Below are positions 18,885-31,337 of a stretch of 64,000 nt of DNA, piece by piece. Every line of letters begins with the position of its first letter. Positions within the stretch are counted from its first letter, which is position 1. The stretch spans positions 5,473,022-5,537,021 of the forward strand of contig NZ_CP030287.1 in the NCBI RefSeq assembly GCF_003287935.1. Reading direction: 5' to 3'. This DNA is from Streptomyces sp. ICC1. Its GTDB lineage: Bacteria > Actinomycetota > Actinomycetes > Streptomycetales > Streptomycetaceae. Under the pieces are notes generated by a model. It did no database searches and was not told the origin of the DNA. It saw only the letters and a list, made by a program, of their open reading frames with translations. Made by a program: the position numbers and the translations under genes.

Positions 18885-19622
18885 GTGACGACCAGTGAGC
18901 TGTGGACGCGTGCGACCGCCGAACGCTACGACGCCGAGGAGACCGCGATGTCCTCGGCCGCCGTCCTCGGGCCGACCCTCGACTTCCTCGCCGAACTCGC
19001 CGGAGACGGCCGGGCGCTGGAGTTCGCCATCGGGACCGGACGCGTGGGCGTCCCGCTCCGGGAGCGCGGTGTTCCGGTGGCGGGCATCGAGCTGTCCGAG
19101 CACATGGCGGCGGTGCTCCGGCGCAAGACCGACGGGAGCACCCTTCCGGTGACCGTCGGGGACATGGCCACCACCACGGTCCCCGGCGGGTTCGCCCTGG
19201 TCTACCTCGTCTACAACACCATCACGAACCTGCTCACGCAGGACGAGCAGGTCGAGTGCTTCCGCAACGCCGCACGCCATCTGCTGCCCGGCGGCCGGTT
19301 CGTCATCGAACTGGGCGTACCCCCGCTGCGGTTCCTGCCGCCCGGCCAGGTCGCGGTGCCGTTCGACGTCTCGGCGGGGCACGTCGGCTTCGACACCTTC
19401 GACCTGGTCGAGCAGATCCTCGTCTCGCACCACCTCACCCGCGACGACGACGGCCGCTACCGGCGCGACGACTCCCGGCACCGGTACGCCTGGCCGGCGG
19501 AGCTCGACCTGATGGCAAAGATCGCCGGGCTCGAGCTGGAGCGCCGCGTCGCCGACTGGGACGGCGCGCCGTTCACCCAGGACTCGGCGAAGCACGTCTC
19601 GGTCTGGCGCAAGCCGGCCTGA
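18885..19622 (+). CDS. Class I SAM-dependent methyltransferase
   Basis: A 245-residue soluble methyltransferase. Motif I is ALEFAIGTGRVGVPL (SAM-binding glycine loop, near residue 43), followed by the acidic end of strand 2 in GIELSEHM, and motif III LLPGGRFVIELGVP. The mixed C-terminal segment with RRDDSRHRYAWPAELDLMAKIAGL is common in SAM methyltransferases of the Methyltransf_25 type. It starts with GTG 43 bases after the ECF operon on the same strand, without a clear Shine-Dalgarno, so it may be leaderless or read through. The substrate is unknown. Confidence 0.85.
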   Translation: MTTSELWTRATAERYDAEETAMSSAAVLGPTLDFLAELAGDGRALEFAIGTGRVGVPLRERGVPVAGIELSEHMAAVLRRKTDGSTLPVTVGDMATTTVPGGFALVYLVYNTITNLLTQDEQVECFRNAARHLLPGGRFVIELGVPPLRFLPPGQVAVPFDVSAGHVGFDTFDLVEQILVSHHLTRDDDGRYRRDDSRHRYAWPAELDLMAKIAGLELERRVADWDGAPFTQDSAKHVSVWRKPA

Positions 19623-19663
19623 GGCCGATCACCCCTTGACTGGTCCTTTGCCGTACCGCATCC

Positions 19664-19694
19664 TGACTGAAATTTCAGTCAATACATTCAGTCA
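19664..19694. promoter_or_regulatory. 18-bp perfect palindrome plus half-site upstream of nitrilase gene
   Basis: TGACTGAAATTTCAGTCA (19664-19681) is a perfect palindrome, followed by a further TTCAGTCA half-site (19687-19694), all within 70 bases of the ATG at 19731. It is a strong operator candidate for a dimeric, TetR-like repressor not encoded nearby. Confidence 0.7.
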
Positions 19695-19730
19695 ATCCAT
19701 CGCGCCACCGACCGAAGGCTGCCTTCCCCC

Positions 19731-20678
19731 ATGACCTCGTACGCCCTGCTGACCTCGTACGGCTCCCCGCTCGGCTCGCCGGGCCGCACCCAGCCCGCCG
19801 AACGCGAACCCCTGCGCGTCGGACTCGTCCAGATGCGCTGGTACGCCGACCAGAACGAGCACGACGACCGGCTGCGCGAGGGCGTCGCCCTGGCCGCCTC
19901 GCAGGGCGCCACGGTGGTCTGCCTGCCCGAGCTGACGCGCAGCCCCTACTTCTGCAACACCGACGACCCCATGGCCGACGGCGCCGCCCGCCACCTGGAG
20001 GACGTCGAGACCGGCCCCACCGTCGGACTCGCCGCCGAGCTCGCCACGAACCTGGGCATCACCGTGCACGCCTCCCTCTACGAGCGGGCCGAGGACGGCG
20101 GCCTCGGCTACAACACCGCCGTGTGCGTGGACGCCGACGGCAAGCTCATCGCCCGGACCCGCAAGAACCACATCCCGGCCTTCCCCGGCTACCGCGAGGA
20201 CCTGTGCTTCCGCCCCGGCGACAGCGGCTTCCCCGTCGTCGCCCACGCCGGGGCCCGCTTCGGCTTCCCCACCTGCTGGGACGAGTGGTTCCCCGAGCTG
20301 GCCCGCGCCTACTCCCTGGCCGGCGCCGACATCCTCGTACACCCCACCGCGATCGGCTCCGAGGTCGACCTGCCGGACTTCGACACCCGGCCCATGTGGG
20401 AGCAAGCGATCAGCGCCAACGGCCTCGCCAACGCGCTCTTCATGATCGTCCCCAACCGGGTCGGCACCGAGAGCCGCTCCACCTTCTACGGCTCCTCCTT
20501 CATCTCCGACCCCTACGGCCGGGTCGTGCTGCGCGCCCCGCGCGACACGCCCGCCGTCCTCGTCGCCGACCTCGACCTCGACCAGCGCCGCGACTGGCTG
20601 GAGTTCGGCCTGATGCGCACCCGCCGCCCCGAGCTGTACGGCGCGCTCACCGAGCGGCCGGCCGCGCGGGGCCTCTGA
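19731..20678 (+). CDS. Carbon-nitrogen hydrolase, N-carbamoylputrescine amidase-like
   Basis: A 315-residue nitrilase-superfamily amidohydrolase. The catalytic triad is Glu67 (CLPELTRSPYF), Lys145 (RKNHIPAFPGY) and Cys182 (PTCWDEWFPE). The stretches YREDLCFRPGDSGFPV, WDEWFPELARAYSLAGADIL and PTAIGSE closely follow N-carbamoylputrescine amidase (AguB) and the related beta-ureidopropionase. The reaction would be carbamoyl-amide hydrolysis in polyamine or pyrimidine breakdown; the first 25 residues are an extra tail. Control by the palindrome TGACTGAAATTTCAGTCA upstream is likely. A hairpin follows the stop at 20681. Confidence 0.88.
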   Translation: MTSYALLTSYGSPLGSPGRTQPAEREPLRVGLVQMRWYADQNEHDDRLREGVALAASQGATVVCLPELTRSPYFCNTDDPMADGAARHLEDVETGPTVGLAAELATNLGITVHASLYERAEDGGLGYNTAVCVDADGKLIARTRKNHIPAFPGYREDLCFRPGDSGFPVVAHAGARFGFPTCWDEWFPELARAYSLAGADILVHPTAIGSEVDLPDFDTRPMWEQAISANGLANALFMIVPNRVGTESRSTFYGSSFISDPYGRVVLRAPRDTPAVLVADLDLDQRRDWLEFGLMRTRRPELYGALTERPAARGL

Positions 20679-20680
20679 GG

Positions 20681-20697
20681 CCGGGAGCGGCTCCCGG
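20681..20697 (+). terminator. Hairpin after nitrilase gene
   Basis: CCGGGAG CGG CTCCCGG begins two bases after the stop of the nitrilase gene. A wider pair GGGATCTCCG/CGGAGATCCC surrounds the next 50 bases. Confidence 0.55.
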
Positions 20698-20877
20698 GAT
20701 CTCCGCAGGACCTCCGCCGGGACGGGCGAGGACGTGCCGGAGATCCCGCCGGACCCACGCCCGCCGCGTGAAGACCTTGCCGCCTACGGCCTTTATCAGC
20801 CGATATGGGATTGAATACGCGGTACGTGACATTCGGTCACTCCACGCGTTTCCCGTCCTTCGGCGAAGGGGGCTTCG

Positions 20878-22539
20878 TTGCCGTCCGATCAACGTTCCCG
20901 CACGGACAAGGTCGTCTTCGGGGTCACCGCGGGCCTGACCCTCGCCTTCGTGCTGTGGGGCGCGGTGGCGACGGATTCGCTGGAGAGCGTGTCGAGCAGC
21001 CTGCTCAAAGGGCTGATCCACAACGGCGGCTGGGCCTTCATGCTCGCCGCCAGCGCCTTCGTCGTCTTCGCCCTCTGGCTGGCGATCAGCCGCTACGGCC
21101 GGATCCGCCTCGGCCGTGAGGACGAGCCGCCGGAGTTCCGCACCGTCTCCTGGGTCGCCATGATGTTCAGCGCGGGCATGGGCATCGGGCTCATGTTCTA
21201 CGGTGTGAGCGAGCCCCTGGCGCACTACGGGACGCCCCCGCCCGGCACCCACCCGGTCGACTCCGCCGAGCGGATGCAGACCTCGATGGCCACCACCCTG
21301 TTCCACTGGACGCTCCACCCGTGGGCGATCTACGCCGTCGTCGGGCTCGCCATCGCCTACAGCACGTTCCGCCGCGACCGACGCCAGACGATCAGCGCGG
21401 TGTTCGAGCCGCTCATCGGCGCCCGCCACGCCCACGGCGCGGCCGGCCGGGTCATCGACATCCTGGCGATCTTCGCCACGCTCTTCGGCTCCGCCGCGTC
21501 ACTCGGCCTGGGCGCCCTCCAGATCGGCAGCGGGTTCCGTGAGCTGGGATGGCTGGAGACGGTCAGCACCGCGCTCCTCGTCGCCGTCATCGCCGTCCTG
21601 ACCGTCGCCTTCGTCGCCTCCGCGGTCTCCGGCGTGGAACGCGGCATCCAGTGGCTGTCGAACATCAACATGGTGCTCGCCCTCGTGCTCGTCGTGTTCG
21701 TGTTCATCGCCGGGCCGACCGTCATCGTGCTCGACCTCCTGCCCACGTCCCTGGGCGCCTACCTCGGCGACCTCCCCCAGCTCATCGGCCGCACCGAGGC
21801 CACCGGCGCCGGCGAGGTCGCCGACTGGCTGGGCAGCTGGACGGTCTTCTACTGGGCCTGGTGGATCTCCTGGACGCCGTTCGTCGGCATGTTCATCGCC
21901 CGGATCAGCCGCGGCCGCACCATCCGGCAGTTCATCGGCGGCGTCATCCTCGTACCGAGCACGGTCAGCCTGCTGTGGTTCGCCGTCTTCGGCGGCACGG
22001 CGATGAAGCTCCGGGAGAGCGGCGCCCTCGGCGGGGAGAGCACCCCGGAAGGACAGCTCTTCGGGCTGCTCCAGCAGTTCCCCATCGCCACCGCCATGAG
22101 CCTGCTGGTCATGGTCCTCGTCGCCATCTTCTTCGTCTCCGGCGCCGACGCCGCCTCCATCGTGATGGGCACGCTCTCGCAGAAGGGCGTCCTCGAACCC
22201 TCCCGGCTCGTGGTCGTCTTCTGGGGCGTGGTCACCGGCGCCGTCGCGGCCGTCATGCTGCTCATCGGCAACGGCAAGGGCGACGCGCTCGCCGGACTGC
22301 AGAACCTGACGGTCCTCGTGGCGGCACCGTTCACCGTGGTCATGATCGGCATGTGCGCGGCACTCATGCGCGACCTGCGGCAGGATCCGCTCATCATCCG
22401 GGACGAACAGGGCGAGGAAGCCGTCGCCGTCGCGGTGGCCGCCGGGCACGAGGAGTACGGCGGCGACTTCGAGATCCGCATCGGCCCGTCGAGCGACCCG
22501 GAGGCGAACGCCGCGCGGCCAGGCCCTCCCGTCCCCTAG
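20878..22539 (+). CDS. BCCT-family betaine/choline/carnitine transporter
   Basis: A 553-residue secondary transporter with about 12 membrane helices. Signature segments are MFSAGMGIGLMFYGVSEPLAHY in the first half and FYWAWWISWTPFVGMFIARISRGRTIRQF in the signature helix, with the Trp-rich aromatic box of BetP relatives. The family imports glycine betaine, choline or similar compounds with sodium or protons for osmoprotection. The start is a TTG with AAGGGGG five bases upstream; the next in-frame candidates would cut the first helix. The C-terminal tail is acidic. The TAG stop at 22537-22539 is part of the CTAG repeat that begins at 22536. Confidence 0.92.
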   Translation: MPSDQRSRTDKVVFGVTAGLTLAFVLWGAVATDSLESVSSSLLKGLIHNGGWAFMLAASAFVVFALWLAISRYGRIRLGREDEPPEFRTVSWVAMMFSAGMGIGLMFYGVSEPLAHYGTPPPGTHPVDSAERMQTSMATTLFHWTLHPWAIYAVVGLAIAYSTFRRDRRQTISAVFEPLIGARHAHGAAGRVIDILAIFATLFGSAASLGLGALQIGSGFRELGWLETVSTALLVAVIAVLTVAFVASAVSGVERGIQWLSNINMVLALVLVVFVFIAGPTVIVLDLLPTSLGAYLGDLPQLIGRTEATGAGEVADWLGSWTVFYWAWWISWTPFVGMFIARISRGRTIRQFIGGVILVPSTVSLLWFAVFGGTAMKLRESGALGGESTPEGQLFGLLQQFPIATAMSLLVMVLVAIFFVSGADAASIVMGTLSQKGVLEPSRLVVVFWGVVTGAVAAVMLLIGNGKGDALAGLQNLTVLVAAPFTVVMIGMCAALMRDLRQDPLIIRDEQGEEAVAVAVAAGHEEYGGDFEIRIGPSSDPEANAARPGPPVP

Positions 22540-22726
22540 TGGTGCGGCCGGCGAGGTTTGCCGGGTCGCGGCGTCCGGTGCGGTGCATCTCCCCCAGCTA
22601 CCGCTGGGAGGGGCCCCCGGACGGAGGGCCACGCCTCGTACTGGACGTACCGGTGTGGTCCGACACCGCGGCGAGGTGCCGTGCCGGGCGCCGCGACCCG
22701 GTGGACCTTTCCGGTCACAGCACTAG
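22536..22726. repeat. 191-bp MITE-like repeat with 43-bp imperfect terminal inverted repeats
   Basis: The left end (22536-22578) starts CTAGTGGTGCGGCCGG and the right end (22684-22726), read on the minus strand, starts CTAGTGCTGTGACCGG. By eye the two 43-base ends match at 34 positions. The middle contains an inner hairpin (CTCCCAGCGGTAGCTGGGGG on the minus strand). It codes for no protein. Its left CTAG provides the stop codon of the BCCT gene. Related short copies are at 35807, 45416 and 54479. Confidence 0.75.
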
Positions 22727-22751
22727 TGGTGCGGCCGGCGAGGTTTGCCGG
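22723..22751. repeat. Second copy of the left end of the repeat
   Basis: The first 29 bases of the 22536 element occur again in direct orientation, sharing the CTAG with the right end. The neighbouring ligase gene ends at 22773 on the other strand. Confidence 0.8.
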
Positions 22752-22772
22752 CCGGAGCGGAGCCGAGTGCGG

Positions 22773-23918
22773 TCAGCTCGCGGCCGGCCGCGGCGGGACG
22801 GCGGCGCCGGCGGTGATCTCCGCGCAGCGGGTCGCCACGGCACCGAGGGTGCCCTCCGTACGCAGCAGCCCGCGCTGGACGCGCGCCCCGTTGCCCCGCT
22901 CCAGGAGGCGGGCGATGCCCTCCCGGACGCGTTCCTCGTCGCCGTGGTCGGCCAGGGCTTCGCGCACGTGGGCGTGGCGCGCCTCGACGGCCCCCGCGGG
23001 CGACGTCTCGCGCATCGTCCCGGGGTCGATGGGCGGGCCGTCCAGCCCCGGGCGGCCGGCGCGCCAGGCCGCGAGCCGCAGCAGTCCCGTGCCGATCCTG
23101 GCCGGCGGCTGTCCGTCCCGCCAGGCACGGGCGGCGGTCTCGACCAGGCCGCGCACCAGGGCCGCCAGGAGGACGGGGGTCGACGCCTCCAGGCAGACGT
23201 CCGCGACCCTGACCTCCACCGTCGGGTAGGCGGCGGACAGCCGGGCGTCGAAGTACACCATCCCCGCGTCGCGCAGCACGCCGGTGTCGAGCATGGCGCG
23301 CACCTGCTCGTGGTAGCGGTCGGCGGACCCGAAGACGTCCGTGGGCCCGGCCGACGGCAACCGGTTCCACACCCGGCTGCGGTAGCTGCCGTACCCGCTG
23401 TCCTCGCCCTGCCAGAACGGCGAGTTCGCGCTCATCGCGGTCAGGACGGGCAGCCACGGACGGATCCGGTCCAGGACCGCGACGCCCTCCTCGTCCGACT
23501 CGACCGACACGTGGACGTGGCAGCCGCAGGTCAGCTGCTCCTGCGCGGTCAGGCCGAACTGCTCGCCGACCCATTCGTACCGCTTGCCCGTGCTCAGCGA
23601 GGGCCGTACGGGCAGCGGGGAGGTGCCGAGGGCCGCGACCAGCGCCCCGGCGGACGCGGCGTGCCGGGCGGCCGCCGCCCGGCTGCGGGTGATCTCCTCC
23701 AGGAGCTCGCCCATCTCCGCCACGGGTCTGGTGGCGAACTCCAGCTGCTCCTTCTGCAGTTCCTTCTCGAAGGTGTGCCCCGGCGGTTCGCCGCCCCGCG
23801 GCCGCTCTCCGGCCGCCGACCGGTCCGCGGCCGCCAGTACGGCCCCCGACAGGGCCAGCGGCTCGCCGCTGTCGGCGTCCACCAGCAACAGCTCCTCTTC
23901 CACGCCCACGGTTCGCAT
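22773..23918 (-). CDS. YbdK-type carboxylate-amine ligase (GCS2 family)
   Basis: A 381-residue ATP-dependent ligase of the glutamate-cysteine ligase 2 fold. It starts MRTVGVEEELLLVD, which holds the metal-binding Glu residues. The family core CGCHVHVSVES (His pair) and SPFWQGEDSGYGSYRSRVWNRLP follow, and VEVRVADVCLEA lies further on. The family makes amide bonds between carboxylates and amines, with weak glutamate-cysteine ligase activity in YbdK; the true substrate is unknown. Start alternatives are the ATG at 23918, chosen because the conserved motif begins there, and an in-frame ATG at 23930. It converges on the BCCT gene. Confidence 0.88.
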   Translation of the reverse strand: MRTVGVEEELLLVDADSGEPLALSGAVLAAADRSAAGERPRGGEPPGHTFEKELQKEQLEFATRPVAEMGELLEEITRSRAAAARHAASAGALVAALGTSPLPVRPSLSTGKRYEWVGEQFGLTAQEQLTCGCHVHVSVESDEEGVAVLDRIRPWLPVLTAMSANSPFWQGEDSGYGSYRSRVWNRLPSAGPTDVFGSADRYHEQVRAMLDTGVLRDAGMVYFDARLSAAYPTVEVRVADVCLEASTPVLLAALVRGLVETAARAWRDGQPPARIGTGLLRLAAWRAGRPGLDGPPIDPGTMRETSPAGAVEARHAHVREALADHGDEERVREGIARLLERGNGARVQRGLLRTEGTLGAVATRCAEITAGAAVPPRPAAS

Positions 23919-24060
23919 GCCGCCGCCCATCGGTTCGCCGTCTCCATCGCCCCGCGCCTGCCCTGCCCCGTCCCGACCATGCGGTGGGATGGCCGCCGAC
24001 CAGGGCGTTTGCGGGCCGAGATCCGGGTCAGACGAGGAGCTGTCGAGGGGGGGCTCCTGC

Positions 24061-24816
24061 ATGACGTTGCCGGGGGAAGGCACGAGGAGGACGGCCGAGC
24101 GCGGTTCCACGGCGTTCTGGCGCGACGTGGTGCTGGCCGTGGGTCTCCCGGGGATCTGCGTGGGCGGCCTGGTCATCTTCCTCAAGGCGGCCGCGGGAGC
24201 CGGAGCGGGGGCCCCGGTCGCACCCGTCGTCACGGCCGTGGTCCTCGCGGCCGGGGTGGCGCTGGCCAGGTGGACCGTGCCGCCCGTGCGGCGCCGCGCC
24301 CGGGCCCGGGCCCGTCCCGTACGCCACCCGGCACCGCGCACGGAGCCGGAGGATCCGATCGGGGCGAGCCCGGTACCGGACGTCAGTGCCGGTGCGCTGG
24401 ACCACGCCGCGGTCGACGCCGACGGCTTCGAGCACACGATAGCGGCGCTGTGCGCGCGCGACGGCTGCACGTCCGTGGAAGTGGTGGGCGGCGCGGGCGA
24501 CTTGGGCGCCGACGTGATCGCCACGACCCGGGACGGACTGCGCGTCGTCGTCCAGTGCAAGCACTACGCCGACACCAACCGCGTCGGCTCGCAGGACCTG
24601 CAGCGCTTCGGCGGCACCTGCTTCGCCGTCCACGAAGCCGACGTCGCGATCGTCGTCACCACGAGCTCCTACACCGCCCCGGCGCTCGACTACGCCGCCG
24701 TCCGCGGCATCGTCTGCGTCGACGGCGAAGCCCTGGCCGCCTGGACCGGCCTGGCCTCGTCCCCGCCCTGGGAACCGGGCGGCCCTGATGACACCGCCCG
24801 GGTGTCCGCGACCTGA
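24061..24816 (+). CDS. Membrane-anchored Mrr-like restriction endonuclease
   Basis: A 251-residue protein. Two hydrophobic segments near residues 20-70 (VVLAVGLPGICVGGLVIFL, and VVTAVVLAAGVALARW) are followed by an Arg-rich cytoplasmic linker. An Mrr-type PD-(D/E)xK nuclease domain comes next (about 120-230): FEHTIAALCARDG, GDLGADVIA, VVVQCKHY with the catalytic Asp and Gln-x-Lys, then RVGSQDLQRFGG and VVTTSSYT. Mrr domains cleave modified or foreign DNA; membrane-tethered forms are common in Streptomyces and their role is unclear. A G-rich ribosome-binding stretch precedes the ATG. It diverges from the ligase gene. Confidence 0.85.
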   Translation: MTLPGEGTRRTAERGSTAFWRDVVLAVGLPGICVGGLVIFLKAAAGAGAGAPVAPVVTAVVLAAGVALARWTVPPVRRRARARARPVRHPAPRTEPEDPIGASPVPDVSAGALDHAAVDADGFEHTIAALCARDGCTSVEVVGGAGDLGADVIATTRDGLRVVVQCKHYADTNRVGSQDLQRFGGTCFAVHEADVAIVVTTSSYTAPALDYAAVRGIVCVDGEALAAWTGLASSPPWEPGGPDDTARVSAT

Positions 24817-25077
24817 CCGGTGGGGCCCGGGCCCCGGCGACGGCCGGGCCCCGGGCTAGCCGGCGGCGGCCCTGACGGGCGAGCTCGAGCCGGACCGTCT
24901 CGTCTTCTCGATTCACCGGTCGGGTACGGCGCACAGGTACGGCGGTCGGGTGGAACCGTCGTCTCCGGCGGCGCGAGTCCGGCGAGCCGCCGAGGTCCCG
25001 CCACCGCACTGGCCGGAAGCTGTGGCCCGTCACGAAGGGTGACCGGAGGCAGGGCGAGCAGCGGCAGAGGGGTTGGC

Positions 25078-25297
25078 ATGTCGACATCCGCGGATGGTGC
25101 GCGCAAGGGTCGGGGACGGGTCGCGAGAGGCGGCGGCCGCCGCCGCGCCGACCGGATCGGCGCGGCGGTGGCCCTCGGCCTGGCGCTCGCCGTGGCCCTG
25201 CCCGGAGCGGCTCTGGCCGCCCCGGGCGATCTGGATCCCGCCGTTCGGCGGCGGCGACCAGGACCCGCAGTCGGCGCAGCAGGTCCTCGGACGTCCC
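25078..25297 (+). pseudogene. Remnant of a secreted delta-60-repeat protein (signal peptide and first repeat)
   Basis: ATG 25078 opens a basic N-region, a hydrophobic core (VALGLALAVALPGAALA) and APGDLDP, the usual mature start of delta-60 repeat proteins. The expected next motif, FGGG, appears in another frame (IPPFGGGDQDP), so a frameshift lies near 25240. The rest of the protein is absent: the SDR gene ends at 25303 on the other strand. The remaining bases between 24817 and 25077 show no gene. Confidence 0.45.
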
Positions 25298-25302
25298 GCC
25301 GG

Positions 25303-26037
25303 TCACCGGGCACTCGCGGCCGGACGGACGACGATCTCGTTGACGTCGACCCCGGCCGGCTGGGCGACGGCATAGGCGATGGCGTCGGCGATGGCGGACG
25401 CCGGCAGCGCCACGGCCCGATAGGCCTTCATCGCCTCCCTCGCGTCGGGATCGGAGATCCCTTCGGCCAGCTCGGACTCGGTCACGCCCGGGGAGACCAG
25501 AGTGACCCGCACGGAGCCGTCCGACTCCTGGCGCAGCCCTTCGGACACGGCCCGGACGGCGAACTTGGTGGCGCAGTAGACGGCCGCGGTGGGCGACACC
25601 TCGTACGCGCCGACGGAGGCGACGTTCACGAAGTGCCCGCCGCCCTGGAGGCGCATCACGGGCAGGGCTGCGGCGATCCCGTGCAGCACGCCCCGTACGT
25701 TCACGTCGATCATCCGGTCCCACTCCTCGACCTTCAGCGCGTCCAGCGGCGAGAGCGGCATCACTCCGGCGTTGTTGACCATCACGTCCACCCGGCCGTA
25801 GCGCTCCCGGGCGGCGGCCACGAAGGCCCGTACGTCAACGGCGTCGGTGACATCCAGCCGCCGGAAGGCCGCGGTCCCGCCCGCCCCGCCGATCTCCCGG
25901 CTCAGCGCATCGAGCCGATCGGTGCGCCGTGCGCCCAGGAACAACCGGTGGCCGTCGGCGGCGAGCCGACGGGCCGTCGCCTCCCCGATCCCGCTGCTCG
26001 CTCCGGTAATGGCCACGACCTTGGCCTCGTTCCTCAT
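25303..26037 (-). CDS. Short-chain dehydrogenase/reductase (SDR)
   Basis: A 244-residue classical SDR. The NAD(P)-binding motif is TGASSGIG (residues 11-18), with NNAG at 88-91 and catalytic Ser141, Tyr154 and Lys158 (VYCATKFAV). The C-terminal VALPASAIADAIAYAVAQP resembles YdfG/serine-dehydrogenase-like SDRs. ATG 26037 is preferred over the longer open frame because the Rossmann fold starts right after it. It is divergent from the XRE regulator at 26170, a pairing often seen in Streptomyces in which the regulator controls the oxidoreductase. Confidence 0.9.
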   Translation of the reverse strand: MRNEAKVVAITGASSGIGEATARRLAADGHRLFLGARRTDRLDALSREIGGAGGTAAFRRLDVTDAVDVRAFVAAARERYGRVDVMVNNAGVMPLSPLDALKVEEWDRMIDVNVRGVLHGIAAALPVMRLQGGGHFVNVASVGAYEVSPTAAVYCATKFAVRAVSEGLRQESDGSVRVTLVSPGVTESELAEGISDPDAREAMKAYRAVALPASAIADAIAYAVAQPAGVDVNEIVVRPAASAR

Positions 26038-26169
26038 GCCTGCCCCACTCCTCGTTCGAAACGTTCGACACGGATGCCTCCGCCCGACCGAGTCTGCGCA
26101 AGCGGCGGCCGGCCAACCAGGACGCAGCACACCCAGGCAGTACGCCCCCGCACGCCCTAGCCTGTGGCC

Positions 26170-26976
26170 ATGACCGTGACCGTGACCGGCAATCTACTCG
26201 GGGAGTTCCTCCGCGCGCGCAGGGCGGCCCTGGGGCCGCGGGACGTCGGCATGGCGAGCCACGGCGTACGCAGGGTCGCCGGCCTGCGCCGCGAAGAGGT
26301 CGCGGACCTGGCCGGAGTGAACGCGGACTACTACGCCCGGCTGGAGCAGGGCCGCGAACGCCATCCCTCGCCCCAAGTCCTCGACGCCCTCGGCCGGGCC
26401 CTGCGCCTGGCGCCCGAGCCCCGCGCGCACCTGCACCGCCTGGCCGGCGCACCCCCGGCCGACGGGCCGGCCGACCGCCCGGCCACCGCCCGGATCGGCC
26501 CGGCGCTGCGCCGGCTCCTGAACGGCTTCCCGGACGACCCGGCGTTCGTCATCGACGCCACCCTGGACATCCTGGCGGCCAACTCCCGCGCCAAGGCCCT
26601 GCATTCACCATTCGCACCGGCGGACAACCTGGCGCGCATGGTCTTCCTCGACCCGGCCGGCCGGGACTTCTACACCGACTGGACCGCCACGGCCCGGGCC
26701 ACCGCGGCCCACCTGCGGCAGGCTTCCGGCATCACACCGGACGACCCGCGCCTGTGGTCCCTCGTCCGCGCCCTGACCGCCGAAAGCCCGGACTTCGCCC
26801 GCCTGTGGACCACGCACGACGTCCTGGGCAAGACCGAGGGCACCAAACGCCTGCACCACCCGTCGGCCGGCCCGCTGACCGTGACGTACCAGTCCTTCGA
26901 CGTCCGCGCCGCCCCGGGCCAACAACTCATCGTCTACCAGGCTCAGCCCTCCGCGCCCACGCTCTCCTCCAGATAG
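26170..26976 (+). CDS. XRE-family regulator with MmyB-like ligand-binding domain
   Basis: A 268-residue regulator. Residues about 8-80 form an XRE helix-turn-helix (LGEFLRARRAAL, then RRVAGLRREEVADLAGVNADYYARLEQGR). Residues about 105-265 form the MmyB-like PAS-type domain (FVIDATLDILAANSRAKAL, then MVFLDPAGRDFYTDW, and YQSFDVRAAPGQQLIVY). Such proteins usually repress a divergent SDR or oxidoreductase gene, as arranged here. GTG 26164 is an alternative start two codons upstream. Confidence 0.9.
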   Translation: MTVTVTGNLLGEFLRARRAALGPRDVGMASHGVRRVAGLRREEVADLAGVNADYYARLEQGRERHPSPQVLDALGRALRLAPEPRAHLHRLAGAPPADGPADRPATARIGPALRRLLNGFPDDPAFVIDATLDILAANSRAKALHSPFAPADNLARMVFLDPAGRDFYTDWTATARATAAHLRQASGITPDDPRLWSLVRALTAESPDFARLWTTHDVLGKTEGTKRLHHPSAGPLTVTYQSFDVRAAPGQQLIVYQAQPSAPTLSSR

Positions 26977-27423
26977 GCGAATGCCGTGACGGCGTCCTCG
27001 GCGAAGAAGACCAGGTCGGTCAGCGGCACGGGCAGGCGCCGGCGCGGAGGTGACGTCGCGCGCGGCCGACCGGTACGACATCTGCTTGACCGATCAATCT
27101 TCGCCGCGTAACTTCGACGCCACCCGCTCGTGAGCACTGGAAGGAGGCGAAGCCGGATGTCAACCCCCTCCAAGGCGCTTCGCCTCGCACACCAGATCGC
27201 CTGGGCTCCGGGTCGCGTAGCACACGGCTGCTGAACAGCCCCCTTCCCGGCGTGCCCGATCACGGCCCCGGGACCTCCCCCCTCTCTGTCACCACTTACG
27301 GCACCTCATCGCGTGCCGGTTCGTCGCGCTGCGCGTTATCGAGCTGCGACCACTGAAATAGAAAGCTCCTGAAATGGCGACTAGGACAGTCAGATCGACC
27401 GCGCCCCGGAACGAGGACCTGCC
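26977..27423. other. 447-base stretch without a supported gene
   Basis: A minus-strand open frame (26943-27263) ends with a protein-like LTDLVFFAEDAVTAFAYLEE but overlaps the XRE gene, and the rest of it has no coding character; it could be the end of a lost gene. The last 120 bases before xdhA are less GC-rich and probably hold its promoter. GAGGA at 27413 is the xdhA ribosome-binding site. Confidence 0.4.

Positions 27424-31329
<3,906 letters not shown>

Positions 31330-31337
<8 letters not shown>

Noticed and set aside
26943..27263. A 106-residue minus-strand gene after the XRE regulator
   Set aside because: Only its last 25 residues look protein-like, it overlaps the XRE gene, and no start signal is seen.
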